30,622 bases of DNA from an uncultured Clostridia bacterium (lineage in GTDB: Bacteria > Bacillota > Clostridia > Christensenellales > DUVY01), in the NCBI GenBank assembly GCA_937895465.1, contig CALAYY010000137.1, positions 1 through 30,622 of the forward strand, given 5' to 3'. Every line of letters starts with the position of its first letter. The first letter of the stretch is position 1. The position numbers and the translations under genes were made by a program. This document shows positions 1-6,878 of this stretch, piece by piece. The notes below the pieces were generated by a model, which saw nothing but the letters and a program-made list of their open reading frames with translations, had not been told where the DNA came from and ran no database searches.

Positions 1-197
1 TGACAGGCGGAAGCTATATGATTAATACCCGCAATCTTTTATATACCGCACTCACAAGAGCCAAAAGCTATGCCGTATTAATCGGCGAAAGAGAAACTGT
101 AAGAAAGATGGTCAATAACACCTTTACACAGACAAGATATACAATGCTAAGAGAAATGCTGGAAGCATATTCGGAAAAATTGGAGATATTTTCGTAA
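1..197 (+). CDS. recD2: RecD2-type ATP-dependent DNA helicase, C-terminal fragment (5' end outside window)
   Basis: The open frame enters from the left edge (first full codon at base 3) and ends at the TAA at 195-197, leaving about 64 residues. The segment NLLYTALTRAK is the typical motif VI of superfamily 1B helicases, the arginine-bearing motif that senses ATP. It is followed by VLIG and an RYT-x-L-x-EML tail, as at the C-terminus of RecD2 proteins of Firmicutes. RecD2 unwinds DNA 5' to 3' and acts in repair independently of RecBC. Only the C-terminal UvrD-like domain is visible, so assignment to RecD2 rather than another UvrD/RecD relative rests on this tail. thpR starts 4 bases after the stop, so the two are probably cotranscribed. 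Confidence 0.72.
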   Translation, partial: TGGSYMINTRNLLYTALTRAKSYAVLIGERETVRKMVNNTFTQTRYTMLREMLEAYSEKLEIFS

Positions 198-201
198 AAC
201 T

Positions 202-705
202 ATGAGATTATTTATTGGGGTCAATTTTGACCAAATAACCAAACAAAAGATTTCTCAAGCCGCCGACATATTAAAAGCTAAGGGCGTTAAAGGTAACTTT
301 ACCAATCAAAACAATTATCATATAACTCTGTTGTTTTTGGGTCAAAGTGATGATTATCAAACATCTGCCGCCAAAAAAGCAATTACTCAGATAAAAAAAG
401 ACCCTTTTGACATAAAACTACAAAACATCTCAAACTTTGGAAAAAACATAATCTATCTTAATGTAACTGATTCGGTCATTCTTCAAGATATCAATCAATA
501 TCTTTTTGATACTTTGAAAAAGGATTTTTTATTAGAAGACAATAGATTTTCTCCCCACATTACATTGGTAAGAAAACCAAATCTTATCCCCCAAGATGTT
601 GATATAAGTCCTTTTGATTTTACTGTAAGCGAAATTGCACTTATGCAGTCAATTAGGATTGAAGGAGAATTAATCTATAAGCCAATATTCTCCCATAAGC
701 TATAA
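202..705 (+). CDS. thpR: RNA 2',3'-cyclic phosphodiesterase (2H phosphoesterase)
   Basis: This is a 167-residue protein of the 2H phosphoesterase superfamily. Both catalytic H-x-T motifs are present: HITLLFLG (His40, Thr42) and HITLVR (His119, Thr121), separated by the usual distance. The N-terminal MRLFIGVNF strand is also typical of ThpR/LigT. Family members hydrolyse 2',3'-cyclic phosphate termini of RNA to 2'-phosphates and were first described as 2'-5' RNA ligases; the physiological substrate in most bacteria is unknown. Length is slightly below the usual 175-190. The ATG lies 4 bases after the upstream helicase stop, implying translational coupling; no strong separate ribosome binding site is visible. 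Confidence 0.9.
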   Translation: MRLFIGVNFDQITKQKISQAADILKAKGVKGNFTNQNNYHITLLFLGQSDDYQTSAAKKAITQIKKDPFDIKLQNISNFGKNIIYLNVTDSVILQDINQYLFDTLKKDFLLEDNRFSPHITLVRKPNLIPQDVDISPFDFTVSEIALMQSIRIEGELIYKPIFSHKL

Positions 706-786
706 CTTTTTGTGCTTTTGGCTTTGATGGGTCTATTTTTAAAATAAAACTTGACTTAACTCTTGTAATAATAATATAATTAGTCC

Positions 787-1902
787 ATGATACCAAAACA
801 AAAAAAATCTAAGCAAAGCTCTTCTAAGAGCATAGTTGCTATAATCAGACTAATCCTAGTGCCGCTTGGATTTCTTTCAGGCTGGATGATTTCCAAAGAA
901 ATAATGTCTATTCAGATAAACGGCAAGTTCTTGGTAGACATGGATAATTGGCTCAAGCTTTGTATTCAAGCAGTCAGCGGGCTGTTTGTTTCATTCTTGG
1001 CTTTTTTGATTTCTCCTGCTGTCAAACACGGACTTTTTGCTCTTTCTAATTTGATTGAAAACGCTCTTTTAAAATACAGTGCAAAAGAAGTAGTGATGGG
1101 ATTGGTAGGGTTAGTCGTAGGTGTGCTTTTGGGGCTTGTCTTTTGGTTTTTGCTTAACAGCATACCAAACCTTAATGAAGCCGTCACCATTACTATTACC
1201 ATAATAATAATGCTTATTTTGGGTGTAGTTGGTATGAGACTAGGGGCTAAACTAATGAGTCAGATTTTGCCTGCTACCAACCTTACCGAAAAGTCGTCTT
1301 TGTCTTTACATGATTCGTCCAATGTTATCTTGCTTGACACCTCGTCGCTTATTGACGGAAGAGTGCTGGATATAGTAAGAACAGGCTTTATAACAGGCGA
1401 AATGATTATACCTAATTTTGTCTTAACCGAATTGTCCAAGATTGCAGATGATGAGGATGTCCTAAAGAAAAACCGCGGACGGCGCGGACTGGATATTGCA
1501 GCAGCACTCCAAAAAGAAAAAGGTGTTAATGTCAAAATTACAGATGATATCAATGAAACGGACATAGATGTAAAATATATAAAGACTGCGCAATTTTATC
1601 AAGCTAAGATGATTACTGTAGATTACAACCTCAATAAGCTTGCCACCGCCAATAACCTTGTTGCTCTTAATATCAATGACCTGTCTAACGCAATCAAGCC
1701 GATTGCTTTGCCGGGTGAAAAGATGATAATACGAGTAGTAAAAGAAGGCAAAGAACGCGGTCAGGGCATAGGTTATCTTGCTGACGGCACGATGATAGTA
1801 ATAGAAAACGGCGGCGACCATATAGGCAGCGAACAGGAAGTAACTATAACCACCGCATTGCAAACTTCAGCCGGAAGAATAATCTTTTCTAGGGTTATGT
1901 AA
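787..1902 (+). CDS. Membrane-anchored PIN-TRAM domain protein (YacL family)
   Basis: This 371-residue protein has four hydrophobic segments in its first ~155 residues (about 18-38, 62-82, 100-126 and 132-156). A PIN nuclease domain begins at VILLDTSSLIDGR and carries the early acidic residue plus the later conserved acids (TELSKIADDED, NETDIDVKYI, TVDYNLNKLA). A C-terminal TRAM domain starts near GEKMIIRVVKEGKERGQGIGYL. This matches the YacL family of Firmicutes, in which a four-helix membrane part carries a cytosolic PIN-TRAM module. PIN domains are Mg-dependent RNases and TRAM binds RNA; the substrate of the YacL group is not established. An AT-rich stretch with a possible -10 lies just upstream, so it may have its own promoter. 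Confidence 0.88.
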   Translation: MIPKQKKSKQSSSKSIVAIIRLILVPLGFLSGWMISKEIMSIQINGKFLVDMDNWLKLCIQAVSGLFVSFLAFLISPAVKHGLFALSNLIENALLKYSAKEVVMGLVGLVVGVLLGLVFWFLLNSIPNLNEAVTITITIIIMLILGVVGMRLGAKLMSQILPATNLTEKSSLSLHDSSNVILLDTSSLIDGRVLDIVRTGFITGEMIIPNFVLTELSKIADDEDVLKKNRGRRGLDIAAALQKEKGVNVKITDDINETDIDVKYIKTAQFYQAKMITVDYNLNKLATANNLVALNINDLSNAIKPIALPGEKMIIRVVKEGKERGQGIGYLADGTMIVIENGGDHIGSEQEVTITTALQTSAGRIIFSRVM

Positions 1903-1925
1903 AATAGTTTTGTAATAGATGTCTT

Positions 1926-1958
1926 AAAAGTCGGCTAAAAAACTTAACGGACTTTTTT
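1926..1958 (+). terminator. Possible weak intrinsic terminator after the PIN-TRAM gene
   Basis: A seven-base stem (AAAAGTC, 1926-1932, with GACTTTT from 1950) closes a long loop and merges into a run of six T. The stem is AT-rich and the loop is about 17 bases, so termination would be inefficient. Confidence 0.35.
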
Positions 1959-2088
1959 GCTTCATTAATACACGCTGGGATTATCTTTTACTTTTTTATT
2001 ATCAAATATAGTTATAATATTTTGGTATCAAAAAATCATGGAAAAGCAAAAAATCCTCAAAATGGCATAATTTTGACGCAAAAAGTTA

Positions 2089-2117
2089 TTGACAATAATT
2101 GCCCCAAAGACTATAAT
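2089..2117 (+). promoter_or_regulatory. Consensus sigma-A promoter of tRNA-Asn
   Basis: TTGACA at 2089-2094 and TATAAT at 2112-2117 are both perfect consensus hexamers separated by exactly 17 bases. The expected transcription start is about 2124, a few bases before the mature tRNA at 2132. This is what is expected for a stable-RNA gene. Confidence 0.9.
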
Positions 2118-2131
2118 AATAATGCTGATTT

Positions 2132-2207
2132 TCCTCAGTAGCTCAGTGGTAGTAGCGTTCGGCTGTTAACCGAAATGTCGTAGGTTCAAATCCTACCTGG
2201 GGAGCCA
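2132..2207 (+). tRNA. tRNA-Asn (anticodon GTT), CCA encoded
   Basis: A full cloverleaf can be drawn. The acceptor stem is TCCTCAG (2132-2138) with CTGGGGA (2197-2203), including one T-G pair. The D arm starts with GCTC and contains the GG of the D loop. The anticodon stem is TTCGG/CCGAA with loop CTGTTAA, giving anticodon GTT at 2165-2167. The T arm is GTAGG-TTCAAAT-CCTAC. The discriminator base is G (2204), as in tRNA-Asn, and CCA is encoded at 2205-2207. It has its own consensus promoter and terminator and so is a monocistronic tRNA gene. Confidence 0.97.
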
Positions 2208-2247
2208 TTATAAGCCCTAAATCGTAAGATTTGGGGCTTTTTTATAT
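2203..2247 (+). repeat. Direct repeat copy 1: tRNA-Asn 3' end plus terminator
   Basis: From the last acceptor-stem base through CCA, the terminator hairpin and the T-rich tail, this stretch is repeated with few differences at 6308-6353. The core of 28 bases is identical. The left flank shares AGCCAT, and the right flank shares a T run ending in TATAT. It looks like a pair of attachment-site repeats at a tRNA 3' end, although no integrase is present between them. Confidence 0.7.
2212..2246 (+). terminator. Strong intrinsic terminator of tRNA-Asn
   Basis: A 12-bp stem (AAGCCCTAAATC, 2212-2223, with GATTTGGGGCTT, 2228-2239) and a GTAA tetraloop are followed by a T-rich tail. The stem contains one T-G wobble. 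The identical 28-base hairpin recurs at 6316-6343. Confidence 0.93.
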
Positions 2248-2303
2248 TGACCATGAAAAATATTGCAATATAGATAAAAATAGGTCATTAAATATATTGT
2301 AAT

Positions 2304-3155
2304 TTATTTAATAATATTTAGATTGTTTTCTGTTTGATATTCTTTAATACTAAAATACAATGAAGATTTATTAAAATCTTCAAAACCATATGAGCACCTT
2401 AAACAAGATGCTAAATCACCATTGCTTAATGCCCTTGAACGACTTTTACTTTTTAAATGTAAAACCTGCATGGACTCAATAAAGTCATGTCCTTGTGTAA
2501 TTAATAGCAATTCTTCAATAGTTGTATTTTTTTGAATTTCTAAATTAATTAATGACATTTGTATTGAGTCAATTTTTCTTCCATTATTTAATGATTCAAT
2601 TTGAAAAATATAACTATTTACATTAAAGTCCTTTTTAGAACTATTATAAGCTTTTAAATGACTTAATCCTTCAAATCTTAACCCCCATTTGTTCGTATCA
2701 TTTAATTTTCTTATACATGATAAAAATACTATATTTAATAAATAGTCTTTTTTGCATGTTGTAAGTTCTACTCTTCTTGTAATTACCTCAGAAACAAAAT
2801 TTTTAAATGCCCTATTGCTACTAATTATCATCATTTCCATACAACAATAATCATAAAAGAAAATCCGATCCAAAATAACACCATTAATATCATAATCTCT
2901 ATCACAACTTCCTATAACACGTTTTGATCTATTATGACTTTTAAATTCATTGACAATAGTCATAACGCCCTTTTTTCCCTGACACGATTCTTTTATTATT
3001 ACATCATTGTTCTCGACAAATTTTGTTAAAAAACAAATATCATCATACCCTTCAACAATTAGAAATGCTTTAGCTGTTTCAATTGATAATGTTAATCGTA
3101 TCTCATTAATTACATCGCAAGGTCTTAAATTACTGTGAATTGAATTTTTCCCCAT
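2304..3155 (-). CDS. PARIS-like DUF4435 TOPRIM nuclease (AriB-like effector)
   Basis: The protein has 283 residues from the ATG at 3155, preceded at good spacing by AGGTGA; an in-frame GTG at 3164 has no ribosome binding site. The N-terminal half shows TOPRIM signatures: LIVEGYDD with the catalytic-type Glu35, and GSCDRDYD with Asp85/Asp87/Asp89. A later FYDYCCMEMMI fits the DUF4435 pattern. Together with the ATPase upstream, this matches the PARIS defence pair, in which AriB is held by AriA and released as a nuclease when a phage counter-defence protein is sensed; in studied systems it cleaves host tRNA. The start lies 26 bases inside the ATPase gene, so translation is coupled. Identity as true AriB rather than another DUF4435 nuclease is inferred. 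Confidence 0.72.
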   Translation of the reverse strand: MGKNSIHSNLRPCDVINEIRLTLSIETAKAFLIVEGYDDICFLTKFVENNDVIIKESCQGKKGVMTIVNEFKSHNRSKRVIGSCDRDYDINGVILDRIFFYDYCCMEMMIISSNRAFKNFVSEVITRRVELTTCKKDYLLNIVFLSCIRKLNDTNKWGLRFEGLSHLKAYNSSKKDFNVNSYIFQIESLNNGRKIDSIQMSLINLEIQKNTTIEELLLITQGHDFIESMQVLHLKSKSRSRALSNGDLASCLRCSYGFEDFNKSSLYFSIKEYQTENNLNIIK

Positions 3156-4407
3156 ATATCTCACCTAAATCAATTTGTAAATCACGATGGTTCCCAATTA
3201 TCTGTGGTGAATGTGTAGCAACTATTACTTGCATATTATTTATTTTTGCAACTTTTAATAAATCATCCATAAAATTCTGTTGCCATGTAATATGAAGAGA
3301 TATCTCAGGCTCATCAATTAATAACATAAGCCCTTTTTTAGATTTAAAAATTAATTCATAAAATAATACTATTTCTTGTTTCTCTCCAGAAGATAATTGA
3401 TCTAATTCCAATTTTCTTTGGCTATTATCTTTGTCAACAATTTCAAATCCTTTATCTTTTGATATTTCAATTTTTTTAAACAATAAACGGTTATTTAATA
3501 TATTACTAAATAAATCTAATTTACTAATTAGTGCCTCTAATACTTGATATTTTTCTCCAAAATCAGAAAAATAAATTTTCAAAGCGGCTTTAAATTCCTC
3601 TTTATAAGTATAATCTTGAATTAAAGACATTTCTACAAGTTTGTATTCTTTGAGCTTTTCGAACTTTTTGTTTGCTTCATCAAGTTTAATTTTATAATCA
3701 TCTTCTTTAATTCCATCTTTTGTCTTAAATAATCTATTAGGATAAGTGCTATCAAGCTTGTTTGATACACTAGAATATTCTGCTAAAACTCGATTTATTT
3801 CATTCACTAAATCACCTGGCAATTCTTTAATTACCTCTTTAATTCGTGGTTCTTCTTGTGTTTGAGAACGTTCTATTCTAATTAACCTTTGATCAGATAT
3901 ATATCTTATATCTCCACAATGTTTCTTAACAAACTCTTGTTGTTTCTTTAAAATACGATCACTTTTTTCTATTGCACAATATAAAATTTCATCATCATAT
4001 TTTTCAATAAAAATATTTTGGCTATCAGAAATAAAATTTTCAGTCCTTCCATCTATCCAATTTTCATTGGCACGAACAAAAGGCAAATAAGGTCTTTTAG
4101 AGATATAATGGCTAGAATAATTTCTTATGGAATCTATATTAATATCTTTAATTTCATCCCATTGCATTGTTTTACCATTTTTTATAAAACTTGTTTTGGT
4201 ATTATTCTCAAACACACAATCAATCTTAGAAAAATCAATACGTGCTATGCTCAAAAAATTCCCTTTACTAATAGCTTCTAAAATGCGCAGAATGGTAGAT
4301 TTTCCATAGCCATTAGGGCCTGAAAGAATTGTCACGCCATCCTTTTTTAAGGTAATATCATAATCAAATTTGCCAAAAAGTCCTTCAATAGACAAAGAGG
4401 CAATCAT
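3130..4407 (-). CDS. PARIS-like ABC/AAA-type ATPase (AriA-like sensor)
   Basis: The protein has 425 residues from the ATG at 4407, chosen because AGGAG sits 6 bases before it; a longer frame from 4452 lacks a ribosome binding site. It opens with SLSIEGLFGKFDYDI, typical of SMC-like ATPases. Walker A is GPNGYGKST (about 30-38). A charged, probably coiled-coil middle (about 215-265) is followed by the ABC signature LSSGEKQ (about 338), Walker B LMLLIDEPE (about 360-368) and the switch histidine in ATHSPQ (about 399). All catalytic motifs are intact. In PARIS, AriA oligomerises and holds AriB. Both genes are visibly richer in A+T and Lys/Asn/Ile than their neighbours, suggesting transfer. Other AAA-plus-TOPRIM pairs remain possible. 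Confidence 0.75.
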   Translation of the reverse strand: MIASLSIEGLFGKFDYDITLKKDGVTILSGPNGYGKSTILRILEAISKGNFLSIARIDFSKIDCVFENNTKTSFIKNGKTMQWDEIKDINIDSIRNYSSHYISKRPYLPFVRANENWIDGRTENFISDSQNIFIEKYDDEILYCAIEKSDRILKKQQEFVKKHCGDIRYISDQRLIRIERSQTQEEPRIKEVIKELPGDLVNEINRVLAEYSSVSNKLDSTYPNRLFKTKDGIKEDDYKIKLDEANKKFEKLKEYKLVEMSLIQDYTYKEEFKAALKIYFSDFGEKYQVLEALISKLDLFSNILNNRLLFKKIEISKDKGFEIVDKDNSQRKLELDQLSSGEKQEIVLFYELIFKSKKGLMLLIDEPEISLHITWQQNFMDDLLKVAKINNMQVIVATHSPQIIGNHRDLQIDLGEIYGEKFNSQ

Positions 4408-4583
4408 ATTAAACTCCTGAATTACTTTCATCATGTCTTTATTATTAAACATGAAAAAAAGTATATTTTAATTTATTTTGTCAAAAATGATAAAATATTG
4501 TAAACCAGTATAAAACTATATTATAATAATTAATAAATAAAATCAACACAAATAAACAAATATGTAAAAAAAATTTTTTATTT

Positions 4584-4646
4584 ATATTTAATGTTTCGGC
4601 TGATTATCTCATAGGTCTTGAAGATGAGAACGGCAATAAAAATTAG
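4584..4646 (+). pseudogene. C-terminal remnant of an Xre-type HTH regulator
   Basis: Only about 20 codons survive, reading IFNVSADYLIGLED and ending in TAG at 4644-4646. This matches the C-terminal end of the neighbouring HTH pseudogene (IFEVSADYLIGLEE). Everything upstream in this frame is A/T-rich and unrelated. The stop codon directly abuts the next HTH copy, so this looks like the leftover of a tandem duplication or gene replacement. Confidence 0.6.
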
Positions 4647-4845
4647 TTGAATTTAAACAAAACTCAAAGAATTAAGAAAGTCAAAAGAGTTAACGCAAGC
4701 TCAAGTTGCGGGTTTTTGCAACATGTCAAAAACAGGTTATGCAAGTTGGGAACAGGGATTGTCACAGCCTAGTATTGAGCAGTTAAAACTTTTATGTAAT
4801 ATATTTGAGGTTTCGGCTGATTATTTGATTGGTTTAGAAGAGTAA
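4647..4845 (+). pseudogene. Frameshifted Xre-type (HTH_3) transcriptional regulator
   Basis: From about base 4663 the frame reads LKELRKSKELTQAQVAGF, then NMSKTGYASWEQGLSQPS, then IFEVSADYLIGLEE and a stop at 4843-4845. This is a complete small helix-turn-helix protein of the SinR/Xre kind, of about 65 residues. It has no usable start in its own frame. A TTG at 4647 opens in another frame (MNLNK-like) and joins after removal of one A from the AAAA run at 4659-4662. The simplest reading is a one-base insertion that kills the gene, though a sequencing or assembly error would look the same. It lies upstream of the rsgA leader and downstream of the defence pair, where such regulators are often found. 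Confidence 0.7.
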
Positions 4846-5022
4846 TCTGATTTTTGCTTTATTTGATTTATAACTTGATTTCTTATTAGCTTATAATTTA
4901 ATAATATAATTTTGCCCTTATTTTAAAAAATTTTAATTAAAACTTTTTTAATATGCCCATTATTTTTTTATATGTCCGTTAATTATAAGACCATTTCTAT
5001 TTGTTATTTGATTTATTTTTTA

Positions 5023-5031
5023 TGCTATACT
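5023..5031 (+). promoter_or_regulatory. Extended -10 promoter for the leader ORF / rsgA transcript
   Basis: TGCTATACT is an extended -10 element (TGn plus TATACT at 5026-5031). No good -35 is seen at 17 bases, as is common with extended -10 promoters. The transcript would start near 5038, giving a leader of about 135 bases before rsgA. Confidence 0.6.
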
Positions 5032-5065
5032 ATTACAGAAACTAATAAAAAAGGAGGTAATGATT

Positions 5066-5122
5066 ATGTTACAAACAATTACTTCGGATAGTGTATTTTA
5101 TAGGGAGGGAAAAGAAATCTAA
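5066..5122 (+). CDS. 18-residue leader peptide upstream of rsgA
   Basis: The strong ribosome binding site AAGGAGG (5051-5057) is followed, 8 bases on, by an ATG that opens 18 codons ending in TAA at 5120-5122. The peptide reads MLQTITSDSVFYREGKEI. An in-frame ATG at 5060 is too close to the ribosome binding site. No family is recognised. The last codons contain GGAGGG (5104-5109), which can pair with CCCTCC at 5138-5143. That same CCCTCC can alternatively pair with the rsgA ribosome binding site. This position suggests a regulatory leader, with translation itself as the signal, rather than a functional peptide. Confidence 0.6.
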   Translation: MLQTITSDSVFYREGKEI

Positions 5123-5169
5123 AAAACCCAAACTTTGCCCTCCGAAAACCATGTCAGAAATTTTGGAGG
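5104..5169 (+). promoter_or_regulatory. Two mutually exclusive hairpins controlling the rsgA ribosome binding site
   Basis: Hairpin A pairs GGAGGGAAAAG (5104-5114) with CTTTGCCCTCC (5133-5143): ten pairs with one A-G mismatch and an 18-base loop. Hairpin B pairs CCTCC-g-AAAA (5139-5148) with TTTTGGAGG (5161-5169): nine pairs with one bulged G and a 12-base loop. Hairpin B buries the rsgA Shine-Dalgarno GGAGG at 5165-5169. Both use 5139-5143 and cannot coexist. A ribosome on the leader ORF would break hairpin A, allow B, and shut rsgA off. The pairings are read directly from the sequence; the regulatory role is inferred. Confidence 0.6.
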
Positions 5170-5173
5170 AAAA

Positions 5174-6247
5174 ATGGAATTAGAAAACCTAAAAAAATAC
5201 GGGCTGACCTCTTTTTTTGAACAGCAAGCCGCATTATACAGCGGTCTAGAGCTAGCAAGAGTCAGCGAACAGCACCGTGACTTATACAAAGTAATTACAC
5301 AAAACGGCGAGAAGAAAGCGACCGTTTCAGGAAAGTATATTTATAACGCAGTTAATAGCACAGATTTTCCAACAGTAGGCGATTGGGTAATGGTTGATAT
5401 AAACGACCAAAACGCAATAATACATCATGTCTTAAAGCGAAAAAGTGCTTTTATGCGAAAAGCTGCAGGTACTGAGATTTCGTTACAGCAGATTGTGGCA
5501 GCTAATATTGATATTGTTTTTATCTGCATGTCGCTAAATTCTGATTTTAATTTGCGCAGGCTTGAGCGGTATATGACCGCTACATGGGATAGTATGGCAA
5601 TTCCTGTTGTTGTGCTTACCAAGGCAGATCTGTGCGAAGATATCAATACCAAGCTAGCTGAGGTAGATCAAGTTAGTATAGGCGCTGATGTTGTGGTTTG
5701 TTCTGCCCTAAACGGATATGGATATAATGAAGTTTTGGCACATATTAACGCGGGTCAAACTATTGCTTTTATTGGGTCGTCGGGTGTCGGAAAGTCAACG
5801 CTTATCAACAAATTGATGGGCGAGGATATTTTGGATACCAATGAAATCCGAAATGACGGCAAAGGACGGCATACCACTACACATCGTCAGCTATTGCTTT
5901 TGCCTAGCGGCGCAATAGTAATAGACACTCCCGGCATGAGAGAATTGCAGCTTAGTTCAGGGGATATTAACAAGACTTTTGAGGATATTGAGGCACTTTC
6001 TATTGGATGCAAATATCGTGATTGCACTCACAACACAGAACCAGGCTGTACTGTAAAAGAGGCAATAGAGAACGGCAACCTGTCTATTGAGCGTTTTGAA
6101 AGCTATAGAAAGCTTCAAAAAGAAATGAATTATCTTGGTTTGAAATCCCGCCAAGTAGAGCAGCAAAAAATTAAGAATATGTTTGGCAGCGTCGGAAAGA
6201 TGAAACAGGCAATGGATTATGTAAAAGACAAAAACAAACACCGCTAA
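5174..6247 (+). CDS. rsgA: Ribosome small-subunit-dependent GTPase RsgA
   Basis: This is a circularly permuted GTPase of 357 residues that assists late 30S maturation by binding near the decoding centre and releasing on GTP hydrolysis. An N-terminal OB-fold (about 25-95, including PTVGDWVMVD) is followed by the permuted G motifs: G4 TKAD (149-152), G1 GSSGVGKST (201-209), and G3 DTPG (251-254). A zinc knuckle follows with Cys279, Cys284, His286 and Cys292. The ATG at 5174 follows GGAGG at 5165-5169; an in-frame TTG at 5135 lacks a ribosome binding site and lies within the regulatory hairpins. Length fits the longer RsgA subgroup. In many Firmicutes rsgA sits with prpC/prkC; here it stands alone behind a leader ORF. 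Confidence 0.93.
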   Translation: MELENLKKYGLTSFFEQQAALYSGLELARVSEQHRDLYKVITQNGEKKATVSGKYIYNAVNSTDFPTVGDWVMVDINDQNAIIHHVLKRKSAFMRKAAGTEISLQQIVAANIDIVFICMSLNSDFNLRRLERYMTATWDSMAIPVVVLTKADLCEDINTKLAEVDQVSIGADVVVCSALNGYGYNEVLAHINAGQTIAFIGSSGVGKSTLINKLMGEDILDTNEIRNDGKGRHTTTHRQLLLLPSGAIVIDTPGMRELQLSSGDINKTFEDIEALSIGCKYRDCTHNTEPGCTVKEAIENGNLSIERFESYRKLQKEMNYLGLKSRQVEQQKIKNMFGSVGKMKQAMDYVKDKNKHR

Positions 6248-6307
6248 ATAGTAATTATTTAATTGATGATTCTTATTGCTTATTGACAAAGATATTTTTA
6301 TTATGAT

Positions 6308-6353
6308 AGCCATAAAAGCCCTAAATCGTAAGATTTGGGGCTTGTTTTTATAT
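6308..6353 (+). repeat. Direct repeat copy 2 of the tRNA-Asn 3' end plus terminator
   Basis: AGCCAT, a short variable gap, the identical 28-base hairpin core (6316-6343) and a T-rich tail ending in TATAT copy the region at 2203-2247. The copy has no tRNA body in front of it. The hairpin still has a T-rich tail and could terminate rsgA transcripts 70 bases after the rsgA stop. Confidence 0.7.
6316..6350 (+). terminator. Intrinsic terminator downstream of rsgA (copy of the tRNA-Asn terminator)
   Basis: The stem AAGCCCTAAATC / GATTTGGGGCTT with a GTAA loop is followed by GTTTTTA. The tail is interrupted by one G compared with the tRNA copy, but termination should still be efficient. Confidence 0.85.
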
Positions 6354-6514
6354 GCTTTTATATTTAATAAATTTTTAAAAATAATCTATCTTATGTTTAA
6401 AGTTAAGACTTTTATAAATATTTTAGCAACTCTTTTCGTAACATGTTTTTGCATTTTTGACCCATGATAACCAAAATGTCATTATAAAACCTTTTTTGTT
6501 GTTTTTGTTTTTTA

Positions 6515-6543
6515 TTGACTAATTTTTATGTTTACAATATAAT
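6515..6543 (+). promoter_or_regulatory. Sigma-A promoter of the 74-residue protein
   Basis: TTGACT at 6515-6520 and a perfect TATAAT at 6538-6543 are separated by 17 bases. Apart from the terminator copy, this promoter is the only feature seen in the 328-base gap after rsgA. Confidence 0.85.
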
Positions 6544-6575
6544 AAAATTAAATTAATCAATAGGAGAAATATTTA

Positions 6576-6800
6576 ATGAAAGAAGAAATATTGAATTATT
6601 TAGTAAAAAAGAAAAGTGCAAGTTTAAGTGAAATTATGTATGTTCTATTTAATGCTGGTTATAGCTCTGGCCAGACAAGGCTCGAAAATGCTGTTAAGAA
6701 TGCTTTAGAACAATTATTTAAGGAAAATAAAATAATATTATATAAAGGCGAAAGAGAATTAGACACAACAGTAGATGGTTGGTCTGCAAAAATAAGATAA
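6576..6800 (+). CDS. Small winged-helix-like hypothetical protein
   Basis: This 74-residue protein has a near-consensus promoter and AGGAG at 6562-6566, 9 bases before the ATG, so it is very likely expressed. The sequence is predicted mostly helical with a likely wing: ILNYLVKKKSASLSEIMYVL, then a basic helix, then LEQLFKENKIILYKG. The pattern (helix, S-x-S-E-I recognition-like helix, hydrophobic strand KIILYKG) resembles small winged-helix DNA-binding proteins. I do not recognise a named family. It is followed by a truncated HTH remnant rather than a partner gene. A regulator role is only a guess from shape. Confidence 0.7.
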   Translation: MKEEILNYLVKKKSASLSEIMYVLFNAGYSSGQTRLENAVKNALEQLFKENKIILYKGERELDTTVDGWSAKIR

Positions 6801-6878
6801 CTATATTTTTATATAAGATTTCTTGATTTTTTCTATTTCTAACTCTATTTGTACATCGTAAATATATTTGCCGTTGTA

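Noticed and set aside
2304..4407. Retron, Gabija or OLD-nuclease system as the identity of the ATPase-TOPRIM pair
   Set aside because: No reverse transcriptase or ncRNA-like repeat is present, the TOPRIM protein is separate rather than fused to the ATPase, and there is no UvrD-like helicase.
4440..4500. TTGACA with TATACT on the minus strand upstream of the ATPase gene, considered as its promoter
   Set aside because: The spacing is only 13 bases, too short for a sigma-A promoter; the region is so A/T-rich that such matches are expected by chance.
6240..6353. A second tRNA-Asn gene in front of the repeated terminator
   Set aside because: Only AGCCAT and the terminator are repeated; no acceptor, anticodon or T arms can be found upstream of 6308.
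6276..6467. A 63-codon plus-strand frame after rsgA
   Set aside because: It runs straight through the strong terminator hairpin copy and has no ribosome binding site or family resemblance.
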